Positions 7,747 through 16,533 of a stretch of DNA of 64,000 nt are shown here, one piece after another. The notes beneath the pieces were generated by a model. The model was not told the origin of the DNA. It did no database searches and saw nothing but the letters and a program-made list of their open reading frames with translations. Origin of the DNA: Streptomyces halobius (lineage in GTDB: Bacteria > Actinomycetota > Actinomycetes > Streptomycetales > Streptomycetaceae); the NCBI RefSeq assembly GCF_023277745.1, contig NZ_CP086322.1, forward strand, positions 2,232,001 to 2,296,000, in the 5' to 3' direction. The first letter of the stretch is position 1, and each line of letters starts with the position of its first letter. The position numbers were made by a program, and so were the translations under genes.

Positions 7747-10272
7747 ACCTGTCTCTACCCCGCCACGCCCCTGCGGACGCCCGGCGCGCACCCGCGGACG
7801 CCCGGCGCGCGGCAGCGACTGCTCGAACCAGACCGTCTTGCCGGTGGACGTCCGGCTCGTCCCCCATTCCCGGGCCAGCCGGCTCACCACCCGCAGCCCG
7901 CGCCCGCATTCATCGGCGGGGCCCGCGCTCAACAACTGCGGCAGCGCGTGGTCATCGTCCGAGACCTCGCACAGCAGGGCGTCGGTGTGCACCAGCCGCA
8001 GCACCACATGCTGGGTGTGCGCATGCCGTACGGCGTTGGTGACGACCTCGCTGACCATCAGCTGCGCCGTCTCGACGGACGAGTGCAACCCCCAGCGAGC
8101 GAGCTGATTCCCCGTCAACCGCCTGGCCCGGCTGACTTCCTGGGGATCGATGGCGAGGCGCCATTCGGCGACCACGTCCGGTGCGATGCCGTTGAGCCGC
8201 GCCATCAGCAGCGCCACATCGTCCTTGCGGTCGTCGGTGACGTTCAGCGCCCGGATGATCGCGTCGCAGGCGTCGTCCATGGAGGCGGCCGGGTGCGCGG
8301 CGGACTCGGCGAGCGCCGCCAGCCCTGCCCCGATGTCCCTGCCGCGCACCTCCACCAGGCCGTCCGTACACAGGACGAGCCGGTCACCGGGCTCGACCGG
8401 CACCGTCACGGCCTCGAAGGGCACCCCGCCGACACCGATCGGCGCGCCCGTCGGGAGCCGGAGGAGCTCGCTGCGGCCGTCCACGGCACGCACCAGGACG
8501 GGCGGGATGTGCCCGGCGTTGGCGATCGTGAGCCGCTGCCCGATCGGGTCGTAGACCGCGTACAGACAGGTGGCGAGGTAGTTGTCGCCCAGCCGCTGGG
8601 CCAGGTCGTCCAGGCCGCGCAGCAGTTGGGCGGGCGGCATGTCGATCGCCGCCATGGTCTGTACGGCGGTCCGCAACTGGCCCATCATCGCCGCCGAGTT
8701 CAGCCCGTGGCCCATCACATCGCCCACGACCAGGGCGGTCCTGGACCCGGGCAGCTTGATGGTGTCGAACCAGTCGCCGCCGACCCGGCCGAGGCGGGTG
8801 CCGGGCAGATAGCGGGTGGCGGTGTCACAGCCGGCCATCCGGGGAGCGATATGCGGCAGCATGCTGTCCTGGAGCGTCTCGGCGACGTTCTCCTGGAACG
8901 TGTACATCCGGGCGTTGTCGAGCACGAGCCCGGCGCGGGCGGCGAGTTCGGCGCCCGTCACCCGGTCCATGTCGTTGAATTCCGTGCGCTCCGGATGGCG
9001 CAGCAGAATCATGAAGCCGAGGACCACATTGCGCGCCTTGAGCGGGACGACCAGCAGCGACCGCCCGTTGATCAGTGGGCTGATGTCACGCTTCTCGAAC
9101 TGCGCGGCGATGGCGTTGCCCATCTCCTCGCTGATCCGCGGTACCAGGACCGGCTGCCCCGTGGTCATGCACTGGAAGAACGGCGTCTGCACGGGGAACG
9201 TCATCGACTCGCCGACCGGGACGACATCGTCCCAGCGCCCCGGCTCGTCGTTGTGCTCGACCGCGACGCGGTGCCACATGGTCATCGCGTCCGGTGGCCC
9301 GTCGGGGAAGCCCTCGCCCGCGACGACCTGTTCGCGGAGATAGGTGCCGGCGACATCGGTGAACCGGGGGACGACGGCCTCGCTGACCTCCTGGATGGTG
9401 CGGGCCAGATCCAGCGAGGAGCCGATCCGGCCGCTGACCTCGTTGAGGAACTCCAGCCGCTCGCGGACCGCGGCGTATTCGAGATCCGACTCCAGCTCGG
9501 CGGCGGCCGCGGCGGCGGCCCGCGGGTCGTCCGCCACCGCGCGGGCCGCGCGCAGCAGACGGTTGCGCCGCTCGACACGGCGCGGCACACCCCAGTCGGG
9601 GGTCACGGGGAAGCGCTCCTGCCGGCTGACCTCCAGCACCGGATAGCCCAGTTCCAGTACCTGGGCGACGATCCGGGCGCTCTCCTGGGGGCTCATGCTC
9701 GGCAGGATGTGCGGCAGCCGGCGGGCGAGCTCGTCGGAGCCGGGAAGCTCGGTGTGCAGCGCGAAGGCGGGGGCGAACCGGCGCCGCTCCCCGCCGTCGT
9801 CCTCGCTCTCGGCAGGCACCTGGGCGGCGTCCGCGGCGAGTACGAGCAGCCGCTCTTCGCCGGGCCCGACGAGCGGATACGCCCACCAGAGCACATCCGC
9901 CACGGCGGCCCCTGCAGCGGCCATCCGGGCCCGGCCGGCCGTGGGATAGGACGTCGCGCCGCCCAACGACGCTTCGAGGCCGGGGCCGTGGCACTCCTCG
10001 GGGCCGTCCTGGCGCCCGTTCCATTCTTTGCCGCCGAGCGCGCCGGTCACCGGCAGCAGATCGAGGACGCAGGAGCCCACGGCCTCCTCACGGCTCGGTC
10101 CGAAGAGCCTGCGCGCACCGCTGCTCCAGTGGGAGATCCGCCCGTTCGCGCCCACGACGACCACGGCGAGCGGAATCCGTCCGGGAACGGGGCCCCGTGG
10201 CGCGGGCACCCGCGGTGCCGCACTGGCGGCGGCGTTCACGGTGTACTCGCCGTGCGACTGGCCACGCTCCAT
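7726..10272 (-). CDS. PAS-GAF-PP2C (SpoIIE/RsbU type) phosphatase with C-terminal anti-sigma-like ATPase
   Basis: An 848-residue multidomain regulator. A PAS-like domain lies near residues 30-75 (VVVVGANGRISHWSSGARRL). A long helical linker follows, then a GAF domain near 275-445 (EFLNEVSGRIGSSLDLARTI). A PP2C/SpoIIE domain starts near 470, with metal-binding RVGGDWFDTI and VGDVMGHGLNSA. The C-terminus is an RsbW-like HATPase (TAQLMVSEVVTNAVRHAH; GRGLRVVSRLA). Family members dephosphorylate anti-anti-sigma factors, and the fused ATPase may phosphorylate the same partner. An AAGGAG site lies 9 nt before the chosen ATG. Such proteins are numerous in Streptomyces; the partner is unknown. Confidence 0.9.
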   Translation of the reverse strand: MERGQSHGEYTVNAAASAAPRVPAPRGPVPGRIPLAVVVVGANGRISHWSSGARRLFGPSREEAVGSCVLDLLPVTGALGGKEWNGRQDGPEECHGPGLEASLGGATSYPTAGRARMAAAGAAVADVLWWAYPLVGPGEERLLVLAADAAQVPAESEDDGGERRRFAPAFALHTELPGSDELARRLPHILPSMSPQESARIVAQVLELGYPVLEVSRQERFPVTPDWGVPRRVERRNRLLRAARAVADDPRAAAAAAAELESDLEYAAVRERLEFLNEVSGRIGSSLDLARTIQEVSEAVVPRFTDVAGTYLREQVVAGEGFPDGPPDAMTMWHRVAVEHNDEPGRWDDVVPVGESMTFPVQTPFFQCMTTGQPVLVPRISEEMGNAIAAQFEKRDISPLINGRSLLVVPLKARNVVLGFMILLRHPERTEFNDMDRVTGAELAARAGLVLDNARMYTFQENVAETLQDSMLPHIAPRMAGCDTATRYLPGTRLGRVGGDWFDTIKLPGSRTALVVGDVMGHGLNSAAMMGQLRTAVQTMAAIDMPPAQLLRGLDDLAQRLGDNYLATCLYAVYDPIGQRLTIANAGHIPPVLVRAVDGRSELLRLPTGAPIGVGGVPFEAVTVPVEPGDRLVLCTDGLVEVRGRDIGAGLAALAESAAHPAASMDDACDAIIRALNVTDDRKDDVALLMARLNGIAPDVVAEWRLAIDPQEVSRARRLTGNQLARWGLHSSVETAQLMVSEVVTNAVRHAHTQHVVLRLVHTDALLCEVSDDDHALPQLLSAGPADECGRGLRVVSRLAREWGTSRTSTGKTVWFEQSLPRAGRPRVRAGRPQGRGGVETGWGAVDP

Positions 10273-10416
10273 GGGCGGTTGCTCCTTCGTACACCGATCT
10301 TGCACCACCACGACCACGGTACGGCTGCCGGGCAATGCGGTGGGCCGCATTCCATGAATAGGGGGTGCGCTGGCGCGAACGCGCACCCCTCCGCCGAGAC
10401 GCCCGGCTGCTCTTCG

Positions 10417-12963
10417 CTAGTCCTCGTGCCCGACCTGAAGGTCGCGTTCGGTGCGTCCGCCGCCCGCCACCTGCAGAACGGTGGCGACCGGCGGATATCC
10501 GGCGGCGATCACGGTGTACTCGCCGGCCGAGAGGTCCACGAAACGGAACAGGCCGTCGGGGCCGGTCGTGGCGGTGTCGACGACATTGCCCGCCACGTCC
10601 AGGAGCGTGACCCTGGCGTCCTCGACGGGGCGGCCGCCGCCGGCCCGGACGGTCCCGCGCAGGACCGCGCCGCCGGCGAGTTCGATGTCCTGCCGGGTCT
10701 CGCGCGACGCCTGGACGGACACCGGCAGGGCGGTGGGCCGGAAGGCCGGGGCGCTGGAGGCGAGGGTGTATTCGCCGGCCACCAAGTCCCCGATGACATA
10801 GGCGCCTTCGCGTCCGCTGCGGGTGGTGGCGACCACATCGCCGCGTACGTCGGTGAGGGTGACCATGGCATCGCGTACGGGTGTGCCGTCGGCGGTGGTG
10901 ACGACCCCCGCGAGGCGGCCCGCGCCGCCGAGCACCACATCCAGCTCGACCGGCCGCTCGCCGACGGTGACGCTGACCGCCTGCGGCTGATGACCCCCGG
11001 CGGCCGCGATCAGCACATACGCGCCGGCGCCCGGGGTGCTCAGCGCGTACCGCCCGTCCTCGCCCGTGGCGCCGCGGCCGATCTGCCGGCCGGCGACGTC
11101 GATGAGGGTCAGCGCGGCGCGCGGGACGGTGGTGCCGTCGTGATGCTGGACGGTGCCGCACACGGGAGTGCCGGCCGGGGTCGGGGGCTGTCCGGTGGTG
11201 CCGTACGGGCGGGAGTAGGCAGCCGTGGAGCCGTGGGGGTTCGGGGACGCGGCATACGCGTCCGACGCGACGGCCGATTCCGCGGAGGCGGCGGACCGGG
11301 CCGGTGGTACGGCGGCGGGGCTCTCGGGGTCGCCGTAGGGCGTGTGCGGGGTCTGGGGGGCCTGCGGAGCGTGAGAGGCGTGGGACACCAGGGGGTTCTC
11401 TTTCAGGAAGAGGGCGAACAGGAAGCCCAGGACGAGCACCGGCACGAGGTAGAAGAAGAGCCGCGGCATGCTGAGCAGCTGCGCGGCGACGAAGGTCTCG
11501 CGCACCGCGGCGGGCAGGGCGTCCACCAGTTGCGGAGTGATCGACTCCGGGGCCGGCGGCCGTCCGGCCACGGACGGTGCGGGGGCGGACTGCCCGGCGA
11601 GACGGTTGGCGAAGAAGGCGACGAAGAGGGTCGCGCCGACGGTGCCGCCGATCTGCCGGAAGCAGCGGCGGGTGGTGGCGGCACCCGGGCCGGCACGGCG
11701 TACGGAGTTCCGCACGGCGAGCACCAGCACCGGCAGGACGAAGCCGATACCGAGGCCGAGGATGCCCGTCCAGAGGCTGTGGACCTCGCGGGAGGTGTCC
11801 TCCGCCATCCGGGACAGCAGCCACATCCCCTCGCCGGCCACCGCACAGCCGAGGATCGGGAAGACCCGGTAGTGGCCGGTGCGGCTGATGATCCGGCCGG
11901 AGACGGTCGAGGCGATCACCAGGCCGACCGTCATGGGCAGCATCAGCAGTCCGGACGCGAGGGCCGTGCTGCCGCCGGTCATCCGCGGAAAGGCCGGCAG
12001 ATAGCTGGCGGCGCCGAAGAGCGCGAGGCCGACTGCCGCGCCGACCAGGCCGGTGACGTTGAAGACGGCGTCACGGAACAGCCGGAGCGGAAACAGCGGT
12101 TCGCTGACGAAGTGCTCGACGGCGAGGAACAGCAGGGCCGTGCCGAGCGTTCCCGCGGCGAGCCCGAGCACCACCCGCGAATCCCAGGCGTACTCCGTGC
12201 CGCCCCAACTCGCCAGCAGGGCAAGGAAGGTGAAGAAGGCCACCAGCAGAAGCGCGCCGACGATGTCCACCTTGGGGCGGTCGAGGGGCTTGGGCAGCCT
12301 GAGGGCGAACGCGATGAGGAGGACCGTCAGGACGCCGAACGGGATGTTGAGGTAGAAGCCCCAGCGCCAGGAGAGGCGTTCGGCGCAGAGGCCGCCGGCC
12401 AACGGCCCGGCCGCGAGGGCGAGTCCGAAGGCCGCGCCGGTCAGGCCCATACAGCGGCCGCGGGACTGCGGCGGCACGACGCCGGCGATGATCGCCTGGG
12501 CGCCGATCAGCACACCGCCGGCGCCGGTGCCCTGGACGGCGCGGAAGATGATCAGCGCATCCATGGAGTGCGCCCGGCCGGCGAGCGCCGAGCCGGCGAG
12601 GAAGACCACGACCGCGATGAGGAAGACGGCCTTGCGGCCGAAGAGATCGGCGAGCCTGCCGAAGAGCGGCAGTCCGGCGGCCGAGGCCAGCAGATAGCAG
12701 GTCACCGGCCAGGACAGGGTGTCCGGCCCGTGGAGCTCACCGGAGATGTCCGGGAGTGTGATGGCGAGAACGGTCTGATCGAGGGCGGTGAGCAGCAGCG
12801 TCGGCAGCAGGCCGACGAAGACGGTACGGACCCGGCCCTTGCCGAGGGGGATGTACGCGGCACCGTCGATCCCGGGGCCGTCCCAGGGATCCGGATCGGG
12901 TTCCGGCCCGTGCGCGGGCGACCCGGGCCGCCGGCCCTGTTTTCTCAGGGTGGTCCCGCCCAC
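10417..12963 (-). CDS. DHA2-type MFS exporter fused to three carboxypeptidase-regulatory-like domains
   Basis: An 848-residue protein. Residues 40-535 form an EmrB/QacA-like 14-helix MFS drug exporter with TALDQTVLAITLPDI in helix 1, GRLADLFGRK in loop 2-3 and a motif-C-like GPLAGGLCAERLSWRW. A Pro/Ser/Ala-rich linker follows. Three consecutive beta-sandwich repeats of about 80 residues end the protein, each with the pattern G-x-V-x-P-x-A-x-V-T-L-x-D-x-x-G and a closing GxYxLxxxxxGxYxLxAxA (for example GEYTVIAAGY). In family terms these are CarboxypepD_reg domains, here probably at the membrane surface. The first gene of the window carries the same kind of domain in a permease. Confidence 0.9.
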   Translation of the reverse strand: MGGTTLRKQGRRPGSPAHGPEPDPDPWDGPGIDGAAYIPLGKGRVRTVFVGLLPTLLLTALDQTVLAITLPDISGELHGPDTLSWPVTCYLLASAAGLPLFGRLADLFGRKAVFLIAVVVFLAGSALAGRAHSMDALIIFRAVQGTGAGGVLIGAQAIIAGVVPPQSRGRCMGLTGAAFGLALAAGPLAGGLCAERLSWRWGFYLNIPFGVLTVLLIAFALRLPKPLDRPKVDIVGALLLVAFFTFLALLASWGGTEYAWDSRVVLGLAAGTLGTALLFLAVEHFVSEPLFPLRLFRDAVFNVTGLVGAAVGLALFGAASYLPAFPRMTGGSTALASGLLMLPMTVGLVIASTVSGRIISRTGHYRVFPILGCAVAGEGMWLLSRMAEDTSREVHSLWTGILGLGIGFVLPVLVLAVRNSVRRAGPGAATTRRCFRQIGGTVGATLFVAFFANRLAGQSAPAPSVAGRPPAPESITPQLVDALPAAVRETFVAAQLLSMPRLFFYLVPVLVLGFLFALFLKENPLVSHASHAPQAPQTPHTPYGDPESPAAVPPARSAASAESAVASDAYAASPNPHGSTAAYSRPYGTTGQPPTPAGTPVCGTVQHHDGTTVPRAALTLIDVAGRQIGRGATGEDGRYALSTPGAGAYVLIAAAGGHQPQAVSVTVGERPVELDVVLGGAGRLAGVVTTADGTPVRDAMVTLTDVRGDVVATTRSGREGAYVIGDLVAGEYTLASSAPAFRPTALPVSVQASRETRQDIELAGGAVLRGTVRAGGGRPVEDARVTLLDVAGNVVDTATTGPDGLFRFVDLSAGEYTVIAAGYPPVATVLQVAGGGRTERDLQVGHED

Positions 12964-13147
12964 GTACTGCTCCCCTCATCACGCCTGCTGTCGGCGCCCA
13001 TTTCTCGCATCGGGCGACAACAGCGATCAAGCGGGACGAATCGAGCGTGCGGGGCGGGAACTGACATCAAGTACGTTGCCCGGGGTGCCTATTGGGCGCC
13101 CATCAGGGGTTTCCGCGACGCGGTCACCCGGCGGTCCGGGCAGCGCG

Positions 13148-13177
13148 GCTCACCGGAAACCACCCGAACCGGTGAGC
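13148..13177 (-). terminator. Hairpin downstream of the SRPBCC gene
   Basis: Perfect 9-bp inverted repeat (13148-13156 and 13169-13177) with a 12-nt loop, 39 nt beyond the stop of the leftward SRPBCC gene. The rest of the 252-bp gap between 12964 and 13215 shows no other structure I trust. Confidence 0.55.
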
Positions 13178-13215
13178 ATGACGAGATCTCAAGCTGGTTA
13201 CGGAGCGGCCGGCGC

Positions 13216-13659
13216 TCACTTCTCCATCTCGGCGGCGAGGTTGGCAAGGATCCGGTCGTAGATCCGGCCGAGCCCCTTGGGCGCGAAGGTCCGCTCGAAA
13301 AAGCCGCCGATACCGCCCGCGCCCTGCCAGGTGGTGGTGACCACGACACGGGCGCGGCCCTCGCCCGCCGGGGTGACGACCCAGGTGGTCACCATCGAGG
13401 AGTTGCGGTCCGTCTCCACCAGCTGCCCGTCGGTCGGCTCGTCGACCTCCAGCAGGCAGTCACGCACCCGCTTGCTGGTGGCCTGGAGCTTCCAGTGGAC
13501 GACGGTGCCCTTGCCGTCGCCGCCCTCGCGGACCTCGTACTCGCTGAAGTGCTCGGGCAGCAGCTTCTGGCGCGTACCGCTGTAGTCGGCGAGCGCGTCG
13601 AACACGTCCTCCGGGTCCGCCGCGATCTCGCGCTGCGTGGTGGCCTCGACCTGACCCAT
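13216..13659 (-). CDS. SRPBCC (START-like) family protein
   Basis: A 147-residue single-domain protein with the helix-grip fold of polyketide cyclase/ligand-binding proteins: EATTQREIAADPEDVFDALAD at the N-terminus, alternating strands (GTVVHWKLQAT; SMVTTWVVTPAG; ARVVVTTTWQG) and the long C-terminal helix (LGRIYDRILANLAAEMEK). The ligand is unknown. The ATG at 13659 has a GGAGGA site upstream; an in-frame extension to 13713 has no such support. The gene diverges from the radical SAM gene. Confidence 0.75.
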   Translation of the reverse strand: MGQVEATTQREIAADPEDVFDALADYSGTRQKLLPEHFSEYEVREGGDGKGTVVHWKLQATSKRVRDCLLEVDEPTDGQLVETDRNSSMVTTWVVTPAGEGRARVVVTTTWQGAGGIGGFFERTFAPKGLGRIYDRILANLAAEMEK

Positions 13660-13743
13660 GTGTGTCTTCCTCCAGTAGTCGGCTGCCGGTCCTGCGGTGC
13701 GCCGCCAAGCCAACCACCACTGGGCGGCCCGCCCAAAATCGGG

Positions 13744-13778
13744 TTGACAGACCCGAAGGGAACGTGTGTTCTATTTAT
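13744..13778 (+). promoter_or_regulatory. Promoter with LexA (SOS) box
   Basis: A TTGACA -35 element at 13744-13749 is followed by GAACGTGTGTTC at 13760-13771. The latter is a perfect match to the actinobacterial/Gram-positive SOS operator GAACRNRYGTTC. It lies where the -10 region is expected, so LexA bound there should block transcription of the radical SAM gene starting at 13861. Confidence 0.7.
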
Positions 13779-13816
13779 CGAGGCCGGGGACTCGGCTCAT
13801 CGAGGCCGGGGACTCG
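13777..13816 (+). repeat. 22-bp tandem duplication in the leader
   Basis: The 18-bp sequence ATCGAGGCCGGGGACTCG occurs at 13777-13794 and again at 13799-13816, a period of 22 bp. It lies just downstream of the SOS box, in the untranslated leader. Confidence 0.8.
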
Positions 13817-13860
13817 CCGGGGCTCGGCACGATTCCCGGCAGGACGCAGAAGGAGGCCCG

Positions 13861-14874
13861 ATGCGCTGGGACAATCTGGGCGACGGCCCGGCCGCCTTGT
13901 TCGGCACGGACGTCGTCAGCCGGACGATCGACACCCCCGAATTCCGCGGCATCACCTTCCACGAGGTGCGCGCCCGCTCGATCGTGAACCGCGTCCCGGG
14001 CGCCTCCCGGATGCCGTTCGCATGGACGGTGAACCCGTACCGCGGCTGCAGCCACGCCTGCGTCTACTGCTTCGCCCGCAAGACGCACAGCTATCTCGAC
14101 CTGGACACCGGCCTCGGCTTCGACTCGCAGATCGTGGTGAAGGTCAACGCCCCCGAGCTGCTGCGCCGCGACCTGGCCGCCCGCCGCTGGCGCGGCGACC
14201 ACATCGCCATGGGCACGAACGTCGACTGTTACCAAAGGGCGGAGGGGCGCTACGCGCTCATGCCCGGCATCCTCACGGCGCTGCGCGACCACGCCAACCC
14301 GTTCTCGATCCTCACCAAAGGCACGCTGATCCTGCGCGATCTGGAGCTGCTGCGGCAGGCCGCCGACGTCACCGACATCGGCATCTCCGTCTCCGTCGGC
14401 TTCCTGGACCGGGATCTGTGGCGCACGGTCGAACCGGGCACCCCCGCCCCGGAACGCCGGCTGGACGTGGTGCGCACCCTCACCGCGCACGGCATCCCCT
14501 GCGGCGTGCTGATGGCACCGGTGATCCCCTTCCTGGGGGACAGCCCGGACCGGCTGCGTGCCACGGTCCGGGCCATCGCGGAGGCCGGCGCCGGCTCGGT
14601 CACCCCGCTCGTCCTGCATCTGCGGCCCGGCGCCCGCGAATGGTTCATGGCGTGGCTCGGCCACCACCACCCGCATCTGGTGCGCCGCTACGAGCGGATG
14701 TACGCCGACGGCTCGTACGCCCCCAAGTGGTACCAGCGCCGTATCACCCGCCAGGTCCATGAACTCGCCACGGAATACGGCATCGGGCCGGCCCGCTCCG
14801 GCGAGGCACGCAACATCACCGCACCCGAGACACCCGACACGCCTTCCGAACCAACTCAGTTGACCCTGCTCTGA
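13861..14874 (+). CDS. Rv2578c-type radical SAM protein (SplB-like)
   Basis: A 337-residue radical SAM enzyme. The 4Fe-4S cluster motif CSHACVYC (CxxxCxxC) is near residue 64, preceded by WTVNPYRGC as in spore-photoproduct-lyase-like and Rv2578c-family proteins. DIGISVSVGFLDRDLWR and GVLMAPVIPFLGD are typical of this family. The biochemical activity of Rv2578c proteins is not established; resemblance to SplB and the SOS box in front of the gene point to DNA repair or damage processing. Start: the ATG at 13861 follows AGAAGGAGG. A giant in-frame extension upstream is antisense to other genes and not real. Confidence 0.85.
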   Translation: MRWDNLGDGPAALFGTDVVSRTIDTPEFRGITFHEVRARSIVNRVPGASRMPFAWTVNPYRGCSHACVYCFARKTHSYLDLDTGLGFDSQIVVKVNAPELLRRDLAARRWRGDHIAMGTNVDCYQRAEGRYALMPGILTALRDHANPFSILTKGTLILRDLELLRQAADVTDIGISVSVGFLDRDLWRTVEPGTPAPERRLDVVRTLTAHGIPCGVLMAPVIPFLGDSPDRLRATVRAIAEAGAGSVTPLVLHLRPGAREWFMAWLGHHHPHLVRRYERMYADGSYAPKWYQRRITRQVHELATEYGIGPARSGEARNITAPETPDTPSEPTQLTLL

Positions 14875-14887
14875 CCCCACCGACCGG

Positions 14888-15244
14888 CTACGACGGGGCC
14901 GGAACCGCCTCCAGGGCCCGCGCCAGCCGGTCGCGTGCCGCCAGCTGGGCAGCGATCCGCTCGTCGATGACGGCGAGGCGCTCGCGGGCGATACGCAGAC
15001 CCTCGGGTGAGGGCGGGGCGGTGCTCATATCGCCGTCCAGGCACGGGCTGAAGCAGTGGACGTCGGCGAGCGTCAGCCCCGCGTCCAGCAGATACCTGAT
15101 GTTGCGCACCCGTATGACCGCGACGGCGTCGTAGACGCGATAACCGTTCGCCGCCCGCTCCGAGGCGATCAGCCCCTCACGCTCGTAGTTGCGCAGCGCG
15201 CGCGGTGACGCCCCCGTGATCTGCGCCAGCTCCCCGATCCGCAC
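14888..15244 (-). CDS. MerR family regulator
   Basis: A 118-residue MerR-type activator/repressor. The winged HTH is at the N-terminus (MRIGELAQITGASPRALRNYEREGL) and is followed by the NGYRVYD wing and a dimerisation helix. A short C-terminal part contains one Cys (VHCFSPCLDGDM has two Cys), which might bind metal, thiol or a drug. The upstream neighbour on the same strand is an SDR gene whose promoter has a MerR-like spacer palindrome, so that oxidoreductase is the likely target. Confidence 0.85.
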   Translation of the reverse strand: MRIGELAQITGASPRALRNYEREGLIASERAANGYRVYDAVAVIRVRNIRYLLDAGLTLADVHCFSPCLDGDMSTAPPSPEGLRIARERLAVIDERIAAQLAARDRLARALEAVPAPS

Positions 15245-15343
15245 CGGGCCCCCTTCCCTCAGAGCCCGTTTCTACCAGCGAGCACTGACAGGGCCACCGC
15301 CGACCACCAGCTACCGGCCACTGGCTGCCGACCGCCGACCGCC

Positions 15344-16162
15344 TCAGCCGACCACCGCTCCCCCGTCGACCGGGAGGACCACCCCCGTCACGAACGACGC
15401 GGACGGCGCGGCGAGCCGTGTGACGGCCCAGGCCACTTCCTCCGGGCAGCCGATCCGCCCCAGGGGCGTGTGGTCGATCTGCCACATCCGCAGGGCCCTC
15501 CGCCGCTCCGGCGGCCAGCCCTGGTGCAGGGCGATCGGGGTGTCGATCGCCCCGGGCGCGACGGCGACGACCCGGATGCCGCGCGGTGCGAGCTCCACCG
15601 CCCAGCTACGGGTGAGGAGTTCGAGGCCCGTCTTGGTCGCGGCATAGACCGAGTTGCCCGGCCAGGCCCGCTGTCCGACCGAGGTGCTGAGGTTCACCAC
15701 CACCCCGCCGGTCCGCTCCAGATGCGGCACGGCCTCCTGGGTGAGCAGCACCGGGGCGACGAGGTTGGTCGCCAGCAGGGGAGCCATCCGCTCCTTGGTG
15801 TAGGTGCCGAGCGCACCGTCGCCCACCACCCCGGCATTGTTGACCAGCACATCCAGCCGCCCGTAGGTCCCGGCCACCTGCCGTACGAGCTCGTCCGGCG
15901 CGCCGTCCGGGGTGATGTCGCCGGCATACGGGATGATCTCCCCTCCCCCTGATTCCGTCCCGGCACCCGTTCGCGGCCTCCCGGCCCCCGCCGCCGTCTC
16001 CTCCAGCGGTTCGGCCCGCCGCCCCACCGCCACCACGCGCGCCCCTTCCGCCGCAAAGGCGCGGGCGGTGGCACGCCCGATCCCCGTCCCGGCTCCGGTG
16101 ACGATCACGACCCTGCTCTGCTGCCCGGACGTTTCGGGCCCGGCGCTCATTGTGTGTTCCAT
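15344..16162 (-). CDS. SDR family NAD(P)-dependent oxidoreductase
   Basis: A 272-residue classical short-chain dehydrogenase. The cofactor motif is TGAGTGIG at residues 21-28, NNAG follows strand 4, and the catalytic Ser, Tyr and Lys appear as NLSTSVG and YAATK. The C-terminus has the usual PVDGGAVVG. A short insertion (GRPRTGAGTESGGG) follows the second strand and is not part of the fold. The substrate is unknown. Start: the ATG at 16162; an ATG at 16150 is possible. It probably belongs to one regulatory unit with the MerR gene downstream. Confidence 0.85.
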   Translation of the reverse strand: MEHTMSAGPETSGQQSRVVIVTGAGTGIGRATARAFAAEGARVVAVGRRAEPLEETAAGAGRPRTGAGTESGGGEIIPYAGDITPDGAPDELVRQVAGTYGRLDVLVNNAGVVGDGALGTYTKERMAPLLATNLVAPVLLTQEAVPHLERTGGVVVNLSTSVGQRAWPGNSVYAATKTGLELLTRSWAVELAPRGIRVVAVAPGAIDTPIALHQGWPPERRRALRMWQIDHTPLGRIGCPEEVAWAVTRLAAPSASFVTGVVLPVDGGAVVG

Positions 16163-16177
16163 GCCGGGAGTCTCGAA

Positions 16178-16201
16178 CGTTGCCTCTGGGGTCAAGGTCA
16201 A
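16178..16201 (-). promoter_or_regulatory. Candidate MerR-type operator/promoter
   Basis: On the minus strand TTGACC (16196-16201) is followed by a partly palindromic spacer, CCTTGACCCCAGAGG. This pattern resembles promoters remodelled by MerR regulators. No clear -10 is visible. Confidence 0.35.
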
Positions 16202-16230
16202 GCGGACGACCCGACGGAGGGGCTCACCGG

Positions 16231-16482
16231 GCGCCGAAAATTCCCTTGACCGGCGCCCTGATGGCAGCAGGGATGGAGCGCGCACGGGCGTCCGGGTTCC
16301 GCTCTCTCCGTCTATGGGTGGTGCGGGGCAACGCCCGCGCCCAGCGGTTCTACGAGCGGGCCGGATTGGCGCCGGACGGGTCGGAGGAGGCGTACGAGGT
16401 GGGTGGCATCAGCGCCCCCGAGCTGCGCTATTGGTGTCCGCTGCCCCCTGGATCCGGCCCGTTCGCGCCACCCGAAGCATGA
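16231..16482 (+). pseudogene. GNAT acetyltransferase remnant (C-terminal half only)
   Basis: Translation in this frame gives GMERARASGFRSLRLWVV, NARAQRFYERAGL and an ending GISAPELRYW, the second half of a GCN5-related N-acetyltransferase. The acetyl-CoA-binding Q/RxxGxG/A segment and the N-terminal strands are missing, because upstream sequence is the SDR promoter region. There is no ribosome site or plausible start. It is most likely a truncated relic. Confidence 0.55.
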
Positions 16483-16533
16483 CCGCTGCCGTCCCGCCCT
16501 CACCCCTGCCTCCGTCACCCACCCTTACCCTCT

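Noticed and set aside
7003..13860. A 2,600-codon open frame on the plus strand
   Set aside because: It is antisense to four well-supported leftward genes and is kept open by GC-biased third positions. Only its last 337 codons, from 13861, are a real gene.
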